From RGIG1681 sp045648025 (GTDB lineage: Bacteria; Bacillota; Clostridia; Christensenellales; UBA1242): a DNA stretch of 24,707 nucleotides. A program made the position numbers and the translations under genes. This document shows positions 1-7,151 of the stretch, one piece after another. The notes beneath the pieces are model-generated. The model was not told the DNA's origin. It saw only the letters and a list, made by a program, of their open reading frames with translations, and ran no database searches. Position 1 is the stretch's first letter, and each line of letters begins with the position of its first letter. Location: contig JAZRNH010000009.1 in assembly GCA_045648025.1 (NCBI GenBank), positions 1 to 24,707 of the forward strand, in the 5' to 3' direction.

Positions 1-1028
1 CAAACGATATTTTGGAAGAACTCAAAACAGATGTTTATTTAGGTGAAATTTTCGTTCAAACTCCAAAAGGTAAGGTTATCAAGCTTGTTGAAAATTCAAC
101 TCCAATTGATTTTGCTTATGCAATTCACACCGAAGTTGGAAATCGCTGTGTTGGTGCAAGGGTTAATGGTGGAATGGTTCCACTCACTTCAACTCTTTCA
201 AATGGTGATGTTGTTGAAATTTTGACAGCGGCAAATTCAAAGGGTCCATCAAGGGACTGGCTTAAACATGTTAAGCTTCACTCAACAAAACAAAAAATTA
301 ATAGTTTCTTTAAAAAACAAATGAAAGATGAAAATATTAAACTTGGAAAGTCTATGCTTGAACAAGTTGCAAAATCTAATGAAATTTCACTTTCAAGTTT
401 GCTTAAAGAAGACTGGTATAATCCGATTTTAAAAAGACATGCACTCTTGTCGCTTGATGAACTTTTTGCAGCGGTTGGTTGCGGTTCAATTGGTTCAGAA
501 AAGGTTGTTAATGCACTTATTTCAGCCAGAATTTTAGAAGAAAAGAAAAATAAAACAGTTCTTGATCAAGTAACTGCAAACCCTGTTAAAATTGAAAATA
601 AAGCCGAAATTTTGGGTGCTGAGGGAATGTTAACCAATTATTGCAAGTGTTGTAATCCAATCCCTGGTGATGACATTGTTGGATATGTTTCAAGAGGCAG
701 GGGAATTGTTATTCATAATAGACTTTGCGAAAATGTTGAAAAGCTTGAAAAGTCTAGATTTATTAAAGTTGATTGGAATATTTCTAACGATCAAAACTAT
801 ACCTTTACATCAATCATTGATATTCTTGCAAAAAATAATGGTTCAATTTATATTGAAATTACCAATGCTCTTGCAGAAGTTGGTGTTAAAGTTCAGTCAA
901 TCAATACAAGCGAAACTGCAAATTCTGAACTTGTGATTAAGGTTGGTGTTTTGGTTAAAGATAAAAATCAACTTTCTCAAGTTAAAAACAAACTTTCTTC
1001 ACTCAAATCAGTTTATGAGGTTAAATAA
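1..1028 (+). CDS. rel: RelA/SpoT-family (p)ppGpp synthetase/hydrolase, C-terminal part (5' end outside window)
   Basis: This is the C-terminal half of the bifunctional stringent-response enzyme that makes and degrades (p)ppGpp; the catalytic hydrolase and synthetase domains lie upstream of the window. The reading frame is open from base 3 (N-D-I-L-E-E-L), so no start is present. Visible regulatory domains are a TGS domain with GEIFVQTPKGKVIKL and TPIDFAYAIHTEVGNRCVGA, a helical linker, the conserved-cysteine domain (YCKCCNPIPGDDIVGYVSRG) and a terminal ACT domain. In characterised Rel proteins these parts sense the ribosome and uncharged tRNA. The TAA stop at 1026-1028 overlaps the ATG of the next gene by one base, so the two are translationally coupled. 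In Bacillus rel is followed by dtd; here dtd is about 23 kb away. Confidence 0.95.
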   Translation, partial: NDILEELKTDVYLGEIFVQTPKGKVIKLVENSTPIDFAYAIHTEVGNRCVGARVNGGMVPLTSTLSNGDVVEILTAANSKGPSRDWLKHVKLHSTKQKINSFFKKQMKDENIKLGKSMLEQVAKSNEISLSSLLKEDWYNPILKRHALLSLDELFAAVGCGSIGSEKVVNALISARILEEKKNKTVLDQVTANPVKIENKAEILGAEGMLTNYCKCCNPIPGDDIVGYVSRGRGIVIHNRLCENVEKLEKSRFIKVDWNISNDQNYTFTSIIDILAKNNGSIYIEITNALAEVGVKVQSINTSETANSELVIKVGVLVKDKNQLSQVKNKLSSLKSVYEVK

Positions 1029-1768
1029 TGTTTAACTATAAAATAACTGACGATAGTGATTATCAAAACTTTATTTTGTTTTTAAAATCAGCTTCAAAAA
1101 ACGAAACAATTGAAAATCATAAAAGACATATTGCAATTTTAAACACAAAACAAGAAGTTATTGCAATTGCAATGTCAAAAATTAGAGATACTGCAAACAA
1201 GATTTTTAAAAATGGATATCAAAAGTTTTTAGAAATTGGACTTGCAAAAAGTGATAAAGATGAGTTTTATGAAGAAACTTTAATTCAAGGTCTTGTGATT
1301 GCAAGTTTAAAAGATTTAAATGAGCAAAAAACTTATTTTGAAAAGTGGGTGACCAAAATTGATAATTGGTCAACTTGTGACTCAACTGTTTCAACAATGA
1401 AGACATTGAAAAATAGTGAAAACAAAGAGAAATATTTTGATTATTATTTAAGCCTTTGTTATAGCGATAAAGAATTTGTTTCAAGATTTGGAATTATTGT
1501 TTTAATGACTTGTTTTTTGGAAGAAAAATATATTGATAAAATTCTTTTAATGTGTGAGCAGGTTAAAAATTCTGCTTATTATGTGCAAATGGCAATTGCT
1601 TGGCTTTTGAGTTTTGCATTTATGAAATTTAAAGAAAAAACTTATAATTTGTTTCAAAAGAAAACCCTTGCAAAGTTTGTTCAAAACAAAGCAATATGCA
1701 AGTGCAGAGACAGTTTTCAAGTTGAAAAACAAGATAAAGAGAATTTGATTAATTTTAGAATAAAGTAA
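1028..1768 (+). CDS. DNA alkylation repair protein, AlkD-like
   Basis: A 246-residue all-helical protein resembling the AlkD/DNA alkylation repair family (HEAT-like repeats), which excises alkylated purines from DNA. The clearest signature is DNWSTCDSTVS in the middle of the protein, matching the family's D-x-W-x-x-C-D segment; a helix-rich region with FGIIVLMTCFLEE and AYYVQMAIAWLLS follows, as in relatives. Length agrees with the family (about 220-250). There is no ribosome site of its own beyond the one-base TAATG overlap with rel, so it probably depends on coupled translation. A strong hairpin terminator follows directly. Assignment is by motif pattern; substrate preference cannot be read from the sequence, and some members of this family have no demonstrated glycosylase activity. 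Confidence 0.8.
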   Translation: MFNYKITDDSDYQNFILFLKSASKNETIENHKRHIAILNTKQEVIAIAMSKIRDTANKIFKNGYQKFLEIGLAKSDKDEFYEETLIQGLVIASLKDLNEQKTYFEKWVTKIDNWSTCDSTVSTMKTLKNSENKEKYFDYYLSLCYSDKEFVSRFGIIVLMTCFLEEKYIDKILLMCEQVKNSAYYVQMAIAWLLSFAFMKFKEKTYNLFQKKTLAKFVQNKAICKCRDSFQVEKQDKENLINFRIK

Positions 1769-1798
1769 AAAAGATATAGCAATTTTGCTATATCTTTT
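1769..1798. terminator. Bidirectional rho-independent terminator
   Basis: A perfect inverted repeat, AGATATAGCAA at 1772-1782 and TTGCTATATCT at 1785-1795, is flanked by A-tract on the left and T-tract on the right. It sits between the stop of the plus-strand AlkD gene and the convergent gpsA and can end transcripts from both sides. Confidence 0.85.
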
Positions 1799-1844
1799 AT
1801 TTTTTAATATTTTTTACTTATTTTTTATCATTTTTGCAGTTTTT

Positions 1845-2810
1845 TTAAAACTCTGTTGTGATTTGTCTTGCAAAAAGTTCTTTAATGGCTTCTTGTTTTG
1901 TGATTCTATTATTGATTACATCATTAACAATTTGAGTGATAGGAAGTTCAACATTAACCTTTTCTGCCATCTTAAGAAGGGCAGAAGATGTCATAACACC
2001 TTCGGCAAGTTTTGGAAATTCTTCACCTTTTGCAAAAGATTCACCCCACATTCTGTTGTGTGAATATTGAGAGAAAAGTGTGGCTTCGTAGTCACCAAGA
2101 TGGCAAAGACCATAAGCAGAAAATTCGTTGCCACCACAAGCTTTGATGAGTCTTGAAATTTCTCTTGTGCCTCTTGCCATAAGTCCACCTTTTAAGGTTG
2201 AGAAGCCCATACCGTCAAGAAGACCGGCAGCGATTCCCATAACATTTTTTGCTGCAGCACCAATTTCTGAACCAATGATGTCTTGACCTTGATAAAATCT
2301 GATAAGGTCGGTTTTGAGTTTATTAACAAGAAAACCTGAAAGTTCTTTGTTATATGAGTCAATAACCATACAACTAGGAATGTTTTGTGTGAATGATTGA
2401 ATGTGTCCTGGACCAACCCAAACAGCGATGTTTTGTGGATCAACACCAAATTCAATTAATATGCTTGAAAGTCTTAAACCAGTTGTTTCTTCAATGCCTT
2501 TCATACAAAGAATAAATTTCTTGTTTTTATATGATTCGATTTTGCTGACCTTTGACATCAAATCTCTAACGGCTTGTGAACTGATTGAAATAATGATATA
2601 TTCACTTTTATTCATAGCATATTCAAGGTCGGTTGTGATTTCAATGCTTTCAGGAAATTCAACATATTCGTTTTTTCTTGTATTTATTAAATTTGTAACG
2701 GTTGAGTCGCCACCTCGACCCCAAACTGTTACAGTGTAATTCTTTTTATTATCTAAATACCATGCAATAAATGAGCCCCAACGGCCGCATCCAAGTAGTG
2801 TAAAATTCAT
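1845..2810 (-). CDS. gpsA: NAD(P)-dependent glycerol-3-phosphate dehydrogenase, divergent
   Basis: A 321-residue protein predicted to reduce dihydroxyacetone phosphate to sn-glycerol 3-phosphate for phospholipid synthesis in the cytoplasm. The N-terminal Rossmann motif GCGRWG is at residues 7-12. WVGPGHIQ, the catalytic-lysine segment GAAAKNVMGIAAGL and the RGTREISRL segment follow, all in family order, and the length is normal. The start ATG at 2808-2810 has a good AGGAGA site about five bases upstream. The substrate-side segment reads HLGDYEATLFSQYSHNRMWG where most GpsA proteins have a motif like LSGLGDLVATCTS, so this is a distant branch. It is transcribed alone, with a plausible promoter at 2841-2868 and the shared terminator at 1769-1798. 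Other members of the 6-phosphogluconate-dehydrogenase-like superfamily are a less likely alternative. Confidence 0.88.
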   Translation of the reverse strand: MNFTLLGCGRWGSFIAWYLDNKKNYTVTVWGRGGDSTVTNLINTRKNEYVEFPESIEITTDLEYAMNKSEYIIISISSQAVRDLMSKVSKIESYKNKKFILCMKGIEETTGLRLSSILIEFGVDPQNIAVWVGPGHIQSFTQNIPSCMVIDSYNKELSGFLVNKLKTDLIRFYQGQDIIGSEIGAAAKNVMGIAAGLLDGMGFSTLKGGLMARGTREISRLIKACGGNEFSAYGLCHLGDYEATLFSQYSHNRMWGESFAKGEEFPKLAEGVMTSSALLKMAEKVNVELPITQIVNDVINNRITKQEAIKELFARQITTEF

Positions 2811-2840
2811 AAAATTCTCCTATAATTAAAATACAACTAT

Positions 2841-2868
2841 ATAATAACACAACAAACTGGCTTATCAA
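2841..2868 (-). promoter_or_regulatory. Predicted vegetative promoter of gpsA
   Basis: On the minus strand TTGATA (2863-2868) and TATTAT (2841-2846) are separated by 16 bases, 31 bases before the start codon and its AGGAGA site. Confidence 0.55.
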
Positions 2869-2934
2869 AACTTAATTTTGTAGGTTTTTTATAAATTTAA
2901 AGGAATCATAGAATATTATTTGTTTAAATTATAA

Positions 2935-2963
2935 TTGAAAAATAATAATATATTTGGTATTAT
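2935..2963 (+). promoter_or_regulatory. Predicted promoter giving a leaderless mRNA
   Basis: TTGAAA (2935-2940) and TATTAT (2958-2963) are spaced by exactly 17 bases. The normal distance from the -10 box puts the first transcribed base at about 2969-2971, on the A of the start codon at 2970. No Shine-Dalgarno sequence precedes that codon, which agrees with leaderless transcription. Confidence 0.65.
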
Positions 2964-2969
2964 GTTAAT

Positions 2970-3968
2970 ATGGATGCTGTAACTCAAAAGTATTTTAATT
3001 TATTTGAAAAATTTGAAACAGAATATGATGAATATTCTGAATTTTTGTCAGCAGTTGAAATTATGTCTGATAATAAACTTTTTGTGCATTATTTAACTAA
3101 GAGAAATCAAGTTAAAAATATTGCTACAGCATTTAAAAAATATAAGCAACTTCTTCAAGATGTTTTGGTTGCAAATGAACTTTTGCAAATTGAAGAAGAT
3201 GAATCAGAAAAAGCCATTTTGAAAAACAAAATTCAAGAAATTGAAACAGAATCAACCGTTTTGTTTGATGAAATAAAATCAATGTATTATGAAAGAGGCG
3301 AAAAAGCTAATCAAAAAACAAAGATTGAAATTTCACACAAAGCGGGTGACAAAATCTTTGTTGTTGAAACAAAAGAAATGTTTCAAAACTTTGCAAATGA
3401 AAATGAACTTAAAGTTGAAATTGTTTCTGAAACAGAATCACAAATTTCACTTTTTGTTGTTGGTGAAAATTCTTATGAAGTTTTAAAGAATTTTAATGGT
3501 GCAATAAAAAAAGTTCAAAATGGAAATGAGAGTTTGATTTTGGTGGTTGTACTTTTGTCTGATGAATCTGAAATTGAATTTAAGGAAGAAGATATTGAAA
3601 TTCAAATTTCAAAATCAAGCGGTGCAGGTGGTCAGCATATAAACAAAACTGAGTCAGCTGTTAAACTTATTCATATTCCAACAGGAATAACTGCTGAGTG
3701 TCAAGATGAGAGAAGTCAAGGCAAAAATAAAGAAAAAGCAATGGCTGCACTTAAACAAAAAATTCTGCAAAAATCAAAAGAAAATAATGAAAAATATATA
3801 AAAAATCAAAGAAATTCAATGAAAACTGCAATTTTTTCTGATACGGCAGTGTTAATCTTTGATTTTGACAGAAACAGAGTTGTTGATAACAGAACAAAAA
3901 AGAATTATGAAATCAAAGACATAATTCAAGGAAATTTAAAAATTATAGCGAGTGATTTGATTGTATAA
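2970..3968 (+). CDS. Divergent class-I peptide-chain-release-factor-like protein lacking the codon-reading segment
   Basis: A 332-residue protein related to RF1 along its whole length. Domain 1 begins IMSDNKLF (31-38) as in RF1. The catalytic domain is very well kept: SSGAGGQHINKTESAVKL, with GGQ at 220-222, then IPTGITAECQDERSQGKNKEKAM. The middle is not. Where RF1 has GGDEA it has AGDKI (125-129). Where RF1 has the tripeptide region (PxT plus QGRIHTS) it has only KKVQNGNESLILVVVLL (180-196), and GSGDRSE..RTYNFP is replaced by KTAIFSDTAVLIFDF. By homology it should still trigger peptidyl-tRNA hydrolysis in the ribosome, but it should not read UAA/UAG; that is inference. It is longer than PrfH (about 200 residues), which lacks domain 1. 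Its stop overlaps the helicase ATG by one base. A highly divergent housekeeping RF1 is the alternative. Confidence 0.8.
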   Translation: MDAVTQKYFNLFEKFETEYDEYSEFLSAVEIMSDNKLFVHYLTKRNQVKNIATAFKKYKQLLQDVLVANELLQIEEDESEKAILKNKIQEIETESTVLFDEIKSMYYERGEKANQKTKIEISHKAGDKIFVVETKEMFQNFANENELKVEIVSETESQISLFVVGENSYEVLKNFNGAIKKVQNGNESLILVVVLLSDESEIEFKEEDIEIQISKSSGAGGQHINKTESAVKLIHIPTGITAECQDERSQGKNKEKAMAALKQKILQKSKENNEKYIKNQRNSMKTAIFSDTAVLIFDFDRNRVVDNRTKKNYEIKDIIQGNLKIIASDLIV

Positions 3969-6421
3969 TGGATATTGAATATAGCATTGAAGTTAATACT
4001 GGTAAACAAATTCTTTCAAGTGATACAAAAATTTATAAAACTGAAAGGTTTTTTTATCAAACAAAAAAACTTGCTGGAATTGATAAATTCATTTTAAAAA
4101 TATCTGAAAGTTTGCAATCATTTGCAAGAGATTTAAAAGAAAAGTATGATAGTCAAACTGACGACACAAATTGTTTTAAGGTTGAAACATTTGATAAAAG
4201 TTTTTCATATTTGTTTAAATTTGGTTTTCAAATTCAAAACAATGAAAACATTGGACCTTATGACATTGTGTTCTTTTCTGATGAGAGCGGTTTTGAAGAT
4301 TTAAAGTCAAATGACCAAAGAATAAATTCTTATGTGAGAGCGGCTAAAATTTTTAAAATCACAGTTAAAGACTGGGTGACAGATGCAAGTGAACTTGATT
4401 TTAACAAAGTTTATTTTATTTCAAATGCTGAATATGTTAACCTTCCTATGCTTTCATTTAAACAACAAGAACTTGTTGAAATTGAAAATCAAAATGTTTT
4501 GGTTCAAGGTGTTGCAGGAAGCGGAAAGACAAATATCTGTATAAGCAAAATTATTTTTGTTGCTTGTAGAAACTATACAGGAAGAGTGTTATATACTACT
4601 TTTTCAAGAGGTCTTTTGATAGATACCAAAAATAAAATTGAGCTTTTTAAAAACAACATAAAGCAATTTATTGAAGATTATCGAAACAATCGAATTGTGT
4701 TTTTAGACAAAAATCATAAAACGGCAATCGAAAACAGGCTTGGTATATTTTTGATTGTTGATAGTGAAGTTAACCTTCTTAAAAAATTGGATAAAGTTGT
4801 TCAGTTTTTGGAAAACAATGTTGATTATTATTTGATTGAAGATATTTACAAAAAAGAGTTTGATGAACTTCCTGATGTGTCAGATGAGTCAACTTTCGTT
4901 AAAGAGTTCTTGAAAAATGTCAATGACCATCAACTTAAAAGCAGACTTGATAAACTTAAAAATATTTCAAGGTCAATAATTTATAAAGAAATTTATGGTT
5001 TGATTTTTGGTTCATACATTGATGACAAAAAAGAAATGCTTGAACTTGAAGAGTATAAAAAGAAAAGAGAAAACAGCTTTTCTTCACAAGAGTGTGAAGT
5101 TATTTATGGCATTGCAAAACTTTATGCCGAATATCAAAAATCGCAAAATCTTTATGATAACAATAAATTTTCTAGAAAATTATTGCAAAATAGTCAAAAA
5201 ATTAAGAAATATTCACTTTCAATTATTGATGAGGTGCAAGATTTTACCGAAGTTAATTTAAATTTGTTCAAAAAGATTTCAATTAAAATGTTCGCGGTTG
5301 GTGATGCTCTTCAAATGATTAACCCATCATATTTCAGCTTTGCATATCTTAAAAGGCTTATGTATGATGAAGACCTCACCAATGTTGCAGAACTTGAAAG
5401 CAATTATAGAAACAATAAACGAATTGTTGAGATATTGGACGACCTCAGCAGCATCAACACAAAACAATTCGGAACACATAGTTTTGTGCTTACAGGAAAG
5501 AGTGTTGATTCTGATGCGATTACCAATGTGGTTTATTCAACAGACGAAAGTTTTGTTAATAAGCTCAAAAACCAAAAATTTGAAAACTTTACAATTTTGG
5601 TTAATGATTTAAAGCAAAAGCAAGAGCTTAGAGAATTGTTTAAAAAGCAAGAAATTTTGACTATTTCAGAAGTTAAAGGTCTTGAAAGAGATACCGTTTT
5701 GCTTTATAACATATTGTCTTCAAACAATGACAAATGGAAGACTTTGGAAGAGTTTAACATTAACCATAAACAGGCTGATGAAAACTCTGTTTATAGATAT
5801 TATTTCAATTTGTTTTATGTTGCAGTTTCAAGAGCAAAGCATAACTTGTTTGTTTTTGAAAATGAAAAGATAAAGCTGTTTGATGAGTTTTTTGATAGTA
5901 ATTTTGAAAAACTTACTGGAAGTGAAACTTATCAAAGATTTACCGAAGTTATTAGCAAGATTGAAATTGATGATGATGAAATTTTGGAAAGAATTGCAGA
6001 GTTTATCAAACTTGGACAATTTGACAATGCTAGATTTTATGCTGATAAGTTTGAAGATGATGTGATAAGAGTTCAACAAAATGAAAAGATTGAAGCATTT
6101 GAAAAGTTTGTGTTTAAAGGCAGAAATAAAGATGCCGGAATCAAACTTTGGAAGGCTGGACTTGTGCAAGAAGCAAAAGAACAGTTTGCGATTTCTGGTG
6201 ACACAAAACTTGTTGAGTTTTTGGAAAATCTTGAAGGCAAAAACAAAGCTACACTTGATGCTGAAATTGTTAAGTTTTATGTTGATTTCGATGATAATGA
6301 CGAAGCTCAAAAACTTATCGTTGATGTTGTTAAGGCTGATTTAGAGCAAATGAGAGAAAGTCATAGAATAATTAAAGAAAAACTTAAAAACTTTAATAAA
6401 AATTTTAAGGAGAAAAAATAA
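3968..6421 (+). CDS. UvrD/Rep-like superfamily 1 helicase with C-terminal helical extension
   Basis: An 817-residue protein with an intact SF1 motor. Walker A is GVAGSGKT (181-188), Walker B SIIDEVQDF (418-426), motif III FAVGDALQM (442-450), motif IV SNYRNNKRIVE (478-488), motif V ISEVKGLERD (566-575) and motif VI YVAVSRAKHNL (617-627). Residues 1-160 precede the motor and match no domain I recognise; residues about 640-817 are helical with a repeat-like feel (FIKLGQFDNARFYADKF), possibly a protein-docking solenoid. The motif-I flank and motif VI resemble the UvrD_C_2 type of accessory helicases rather than PcrA/UvrD or RecB. Nucleic acid polarity and RNA/DNA preference cannot be told. Overlaps upstream and downstream neighbours by one base each; the next gene's AAGGAG site lies inside its last codons. 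Lack of nuclease motifs argues against an AddAB role. Confidence 0.88.
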   Translation: MDIEYSIEVNTGKQILSSDTKIYKTERFFYQTKKLAGIDKFILKISESLQSFARDLKEKYDSQTDDTNCFKVETFDKSFSYLFKFGFQIQNNENIGPYDIVFFSDESGFEDLKSNDQRINSYVRAAKIFKITVKDWVTDASELDFNKVYFISNAEYVNLPMLSFKQQELVEIENQNVLVQGVAGSGKTNICISKIIFVACRNYTGRVLYTTFSRGLLIDTKNKIELFKNNIKQFIEDYRNNRIVFLDKNHKTAIENRLGIFLIVDSEVNLLKKLDKVVQFLENNVDYYLIEDIYKKEFDELPDVSDESTFVKEFLKNVNDHQLKSRLDKLKNISRSIIYKEIYGLIFGSYIDDKKEMLELEEYKKKRENSFSSQECEVIYGIAKLYAEYQKSQNLYDNNKFSRKLLQNSQKIKKYSLSIIDEVQDFTEVNLNLFKKISIKMFAVGDALQMINPSYFSFAYLKRLMYDEDLTNVAELESNYRNNKRIVEILDDLSSINTKQFGTHSFVLTGKSVDSDAITNVVYSTDESFVNKLKNQKFENFTILVNDLKQKQELRELFKKQEILTISEVKGLERDTVLLYNILSSNNDKWKTLEEFNINHKQADENSVYRYYFNLFYVAVSRAKHNLFVFENEKIKLFDEFFDSNFEKLTGSETYQRFTEVISKIEIDDDEILERIAEFIKLGQFDNARFYADKFEDDVIRVQQNEKIEAFEKFVFKGRNKDAGIKLWKAGLVQEAKEQFAISGDTKLVEFLENLEGKNKATLDAEIVKFYVDFDDNDEAQKLIVDVVKADLEQMRESHRIIKEKLKNFNKNFKEKK

Positions 6422-7137
6422 TGGACAATAATGAAGTTAATGCACTCATTGATGCATTTGTGGGTTACAGAGAAATGCTTGTGCCAATTCAAGCAGATAT
6501 GCACGAATTTTTGAACACTTATGTTGCAATGAAAAACGATGTTGATAAACTTGATGAAGCATTTTCTGGTGATGTTCAAGCAAAACTTTCTGAAATTTAT
6601 AAACTTCTTGCAAGTCAAGCAGAAAAGTCTGAAGAATTGGTTCGAAAAGTTGACCAATTTTTGAGAACTTCTGGAAAATATACTGAAGGTGTTGAAAATA
6701 TTATTTCAAAGTTTGAAGCAGTTAGTTCAAGACTTTCTGTTGTTGATGAGCTTGAAAAGAAAGCCGAAGAACAAATTGGCAGACTTGACACCATCATTGA
6801 AGAAAAGAGAAGATATTATAACATTAAAGAACTTGAAAAGAGTCTTGACCAATATAATGCAAACCTTCAATCTGTGGGCGACTTTATTAATAAAGATGTT
6901 GCAGAAAACATTGTGAACAACACAAAGGCTATTCAGTCAATTAAAGATGGCAATGAAAATGTTGCTAAAAGACTTGAAGAAGAAAAGAAGAGTATTGATT
7001 CACTTGCTGAAGCCTATACTTCTTCAAATGAATTGTTGAAAAAGATTGTTGAAAAGCAAGATGTTAATGAAGAGTATATCTTTGACATTTTAGACAAATG
7101 GGCTGAATCTAGAAAAGTGAAAACCAAAAAGAAATAG
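6421..7137 (+). CDS. Coiled-coil protein, unknown function
   Basis: A 238-residue, strongly charged, cysteine-free protein composed almost entirely of helix-forming residues with heptad-like spacing (for example around 40-80, 95-130 and 165-215). It has no signal peptide, membrane segment or catalytic motif that I can see, and ends in a lysine-rich tail (KVKTKKK). The start ATG overlaps the helicase stop by one base and has a good AAGGAG site at 6409-6414. Its place between the helicase and a membrane protein suggests an adaptor or filament-like scaffold, but this is inference from context only. No family recognised. Confidence 0.85.
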   Translation: MDNNEVNALIDAFVGYREMLVPIQADMHEFLNTYVAMKNDVDKLDEAFSGDVQAKLSEIYKLLASQAEKSEELVRKVDQFLRTSGKYTEGVENIISKFEAVSSRLSVVDELEKKAEEQIGRLDTIIEEKRRYYNIKELEKSLDQYNANLQSVGDFINKDVAENIVNNTKAIQSIKDGNENVAKRLEEEKKSIDSLAEAYTSSNELLKKIVEKQDVNEEYIFDILDKWAESRKVKTKKK

Positions 7138-7151
7138 CATAAAGGAATTGT

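Noticed and set aside
2970..3968. Calling the release-factor-like gene prfA, prfB or prfH
   Set aside because: RF1/RF2 tripeptide motifs are absent, and PrfH is shorter, lacks domain 1 and usually sits with rtcB.
2970..3968. A frameshift or sequencing error in the release-factor-like gene explaining the missing motif
   Set aside because: The frame is continuous from domain 1 to the C-terminus, and the other frames do not contain PxT or GRIHTS where expected.
5828..6310. 160-codon minus-strand open frame within the helicase gene
   Set aside because: Composition is typical of an antisense shadow (F, K, N, I rich), with no ribosome site; the helicase frame explains the region.
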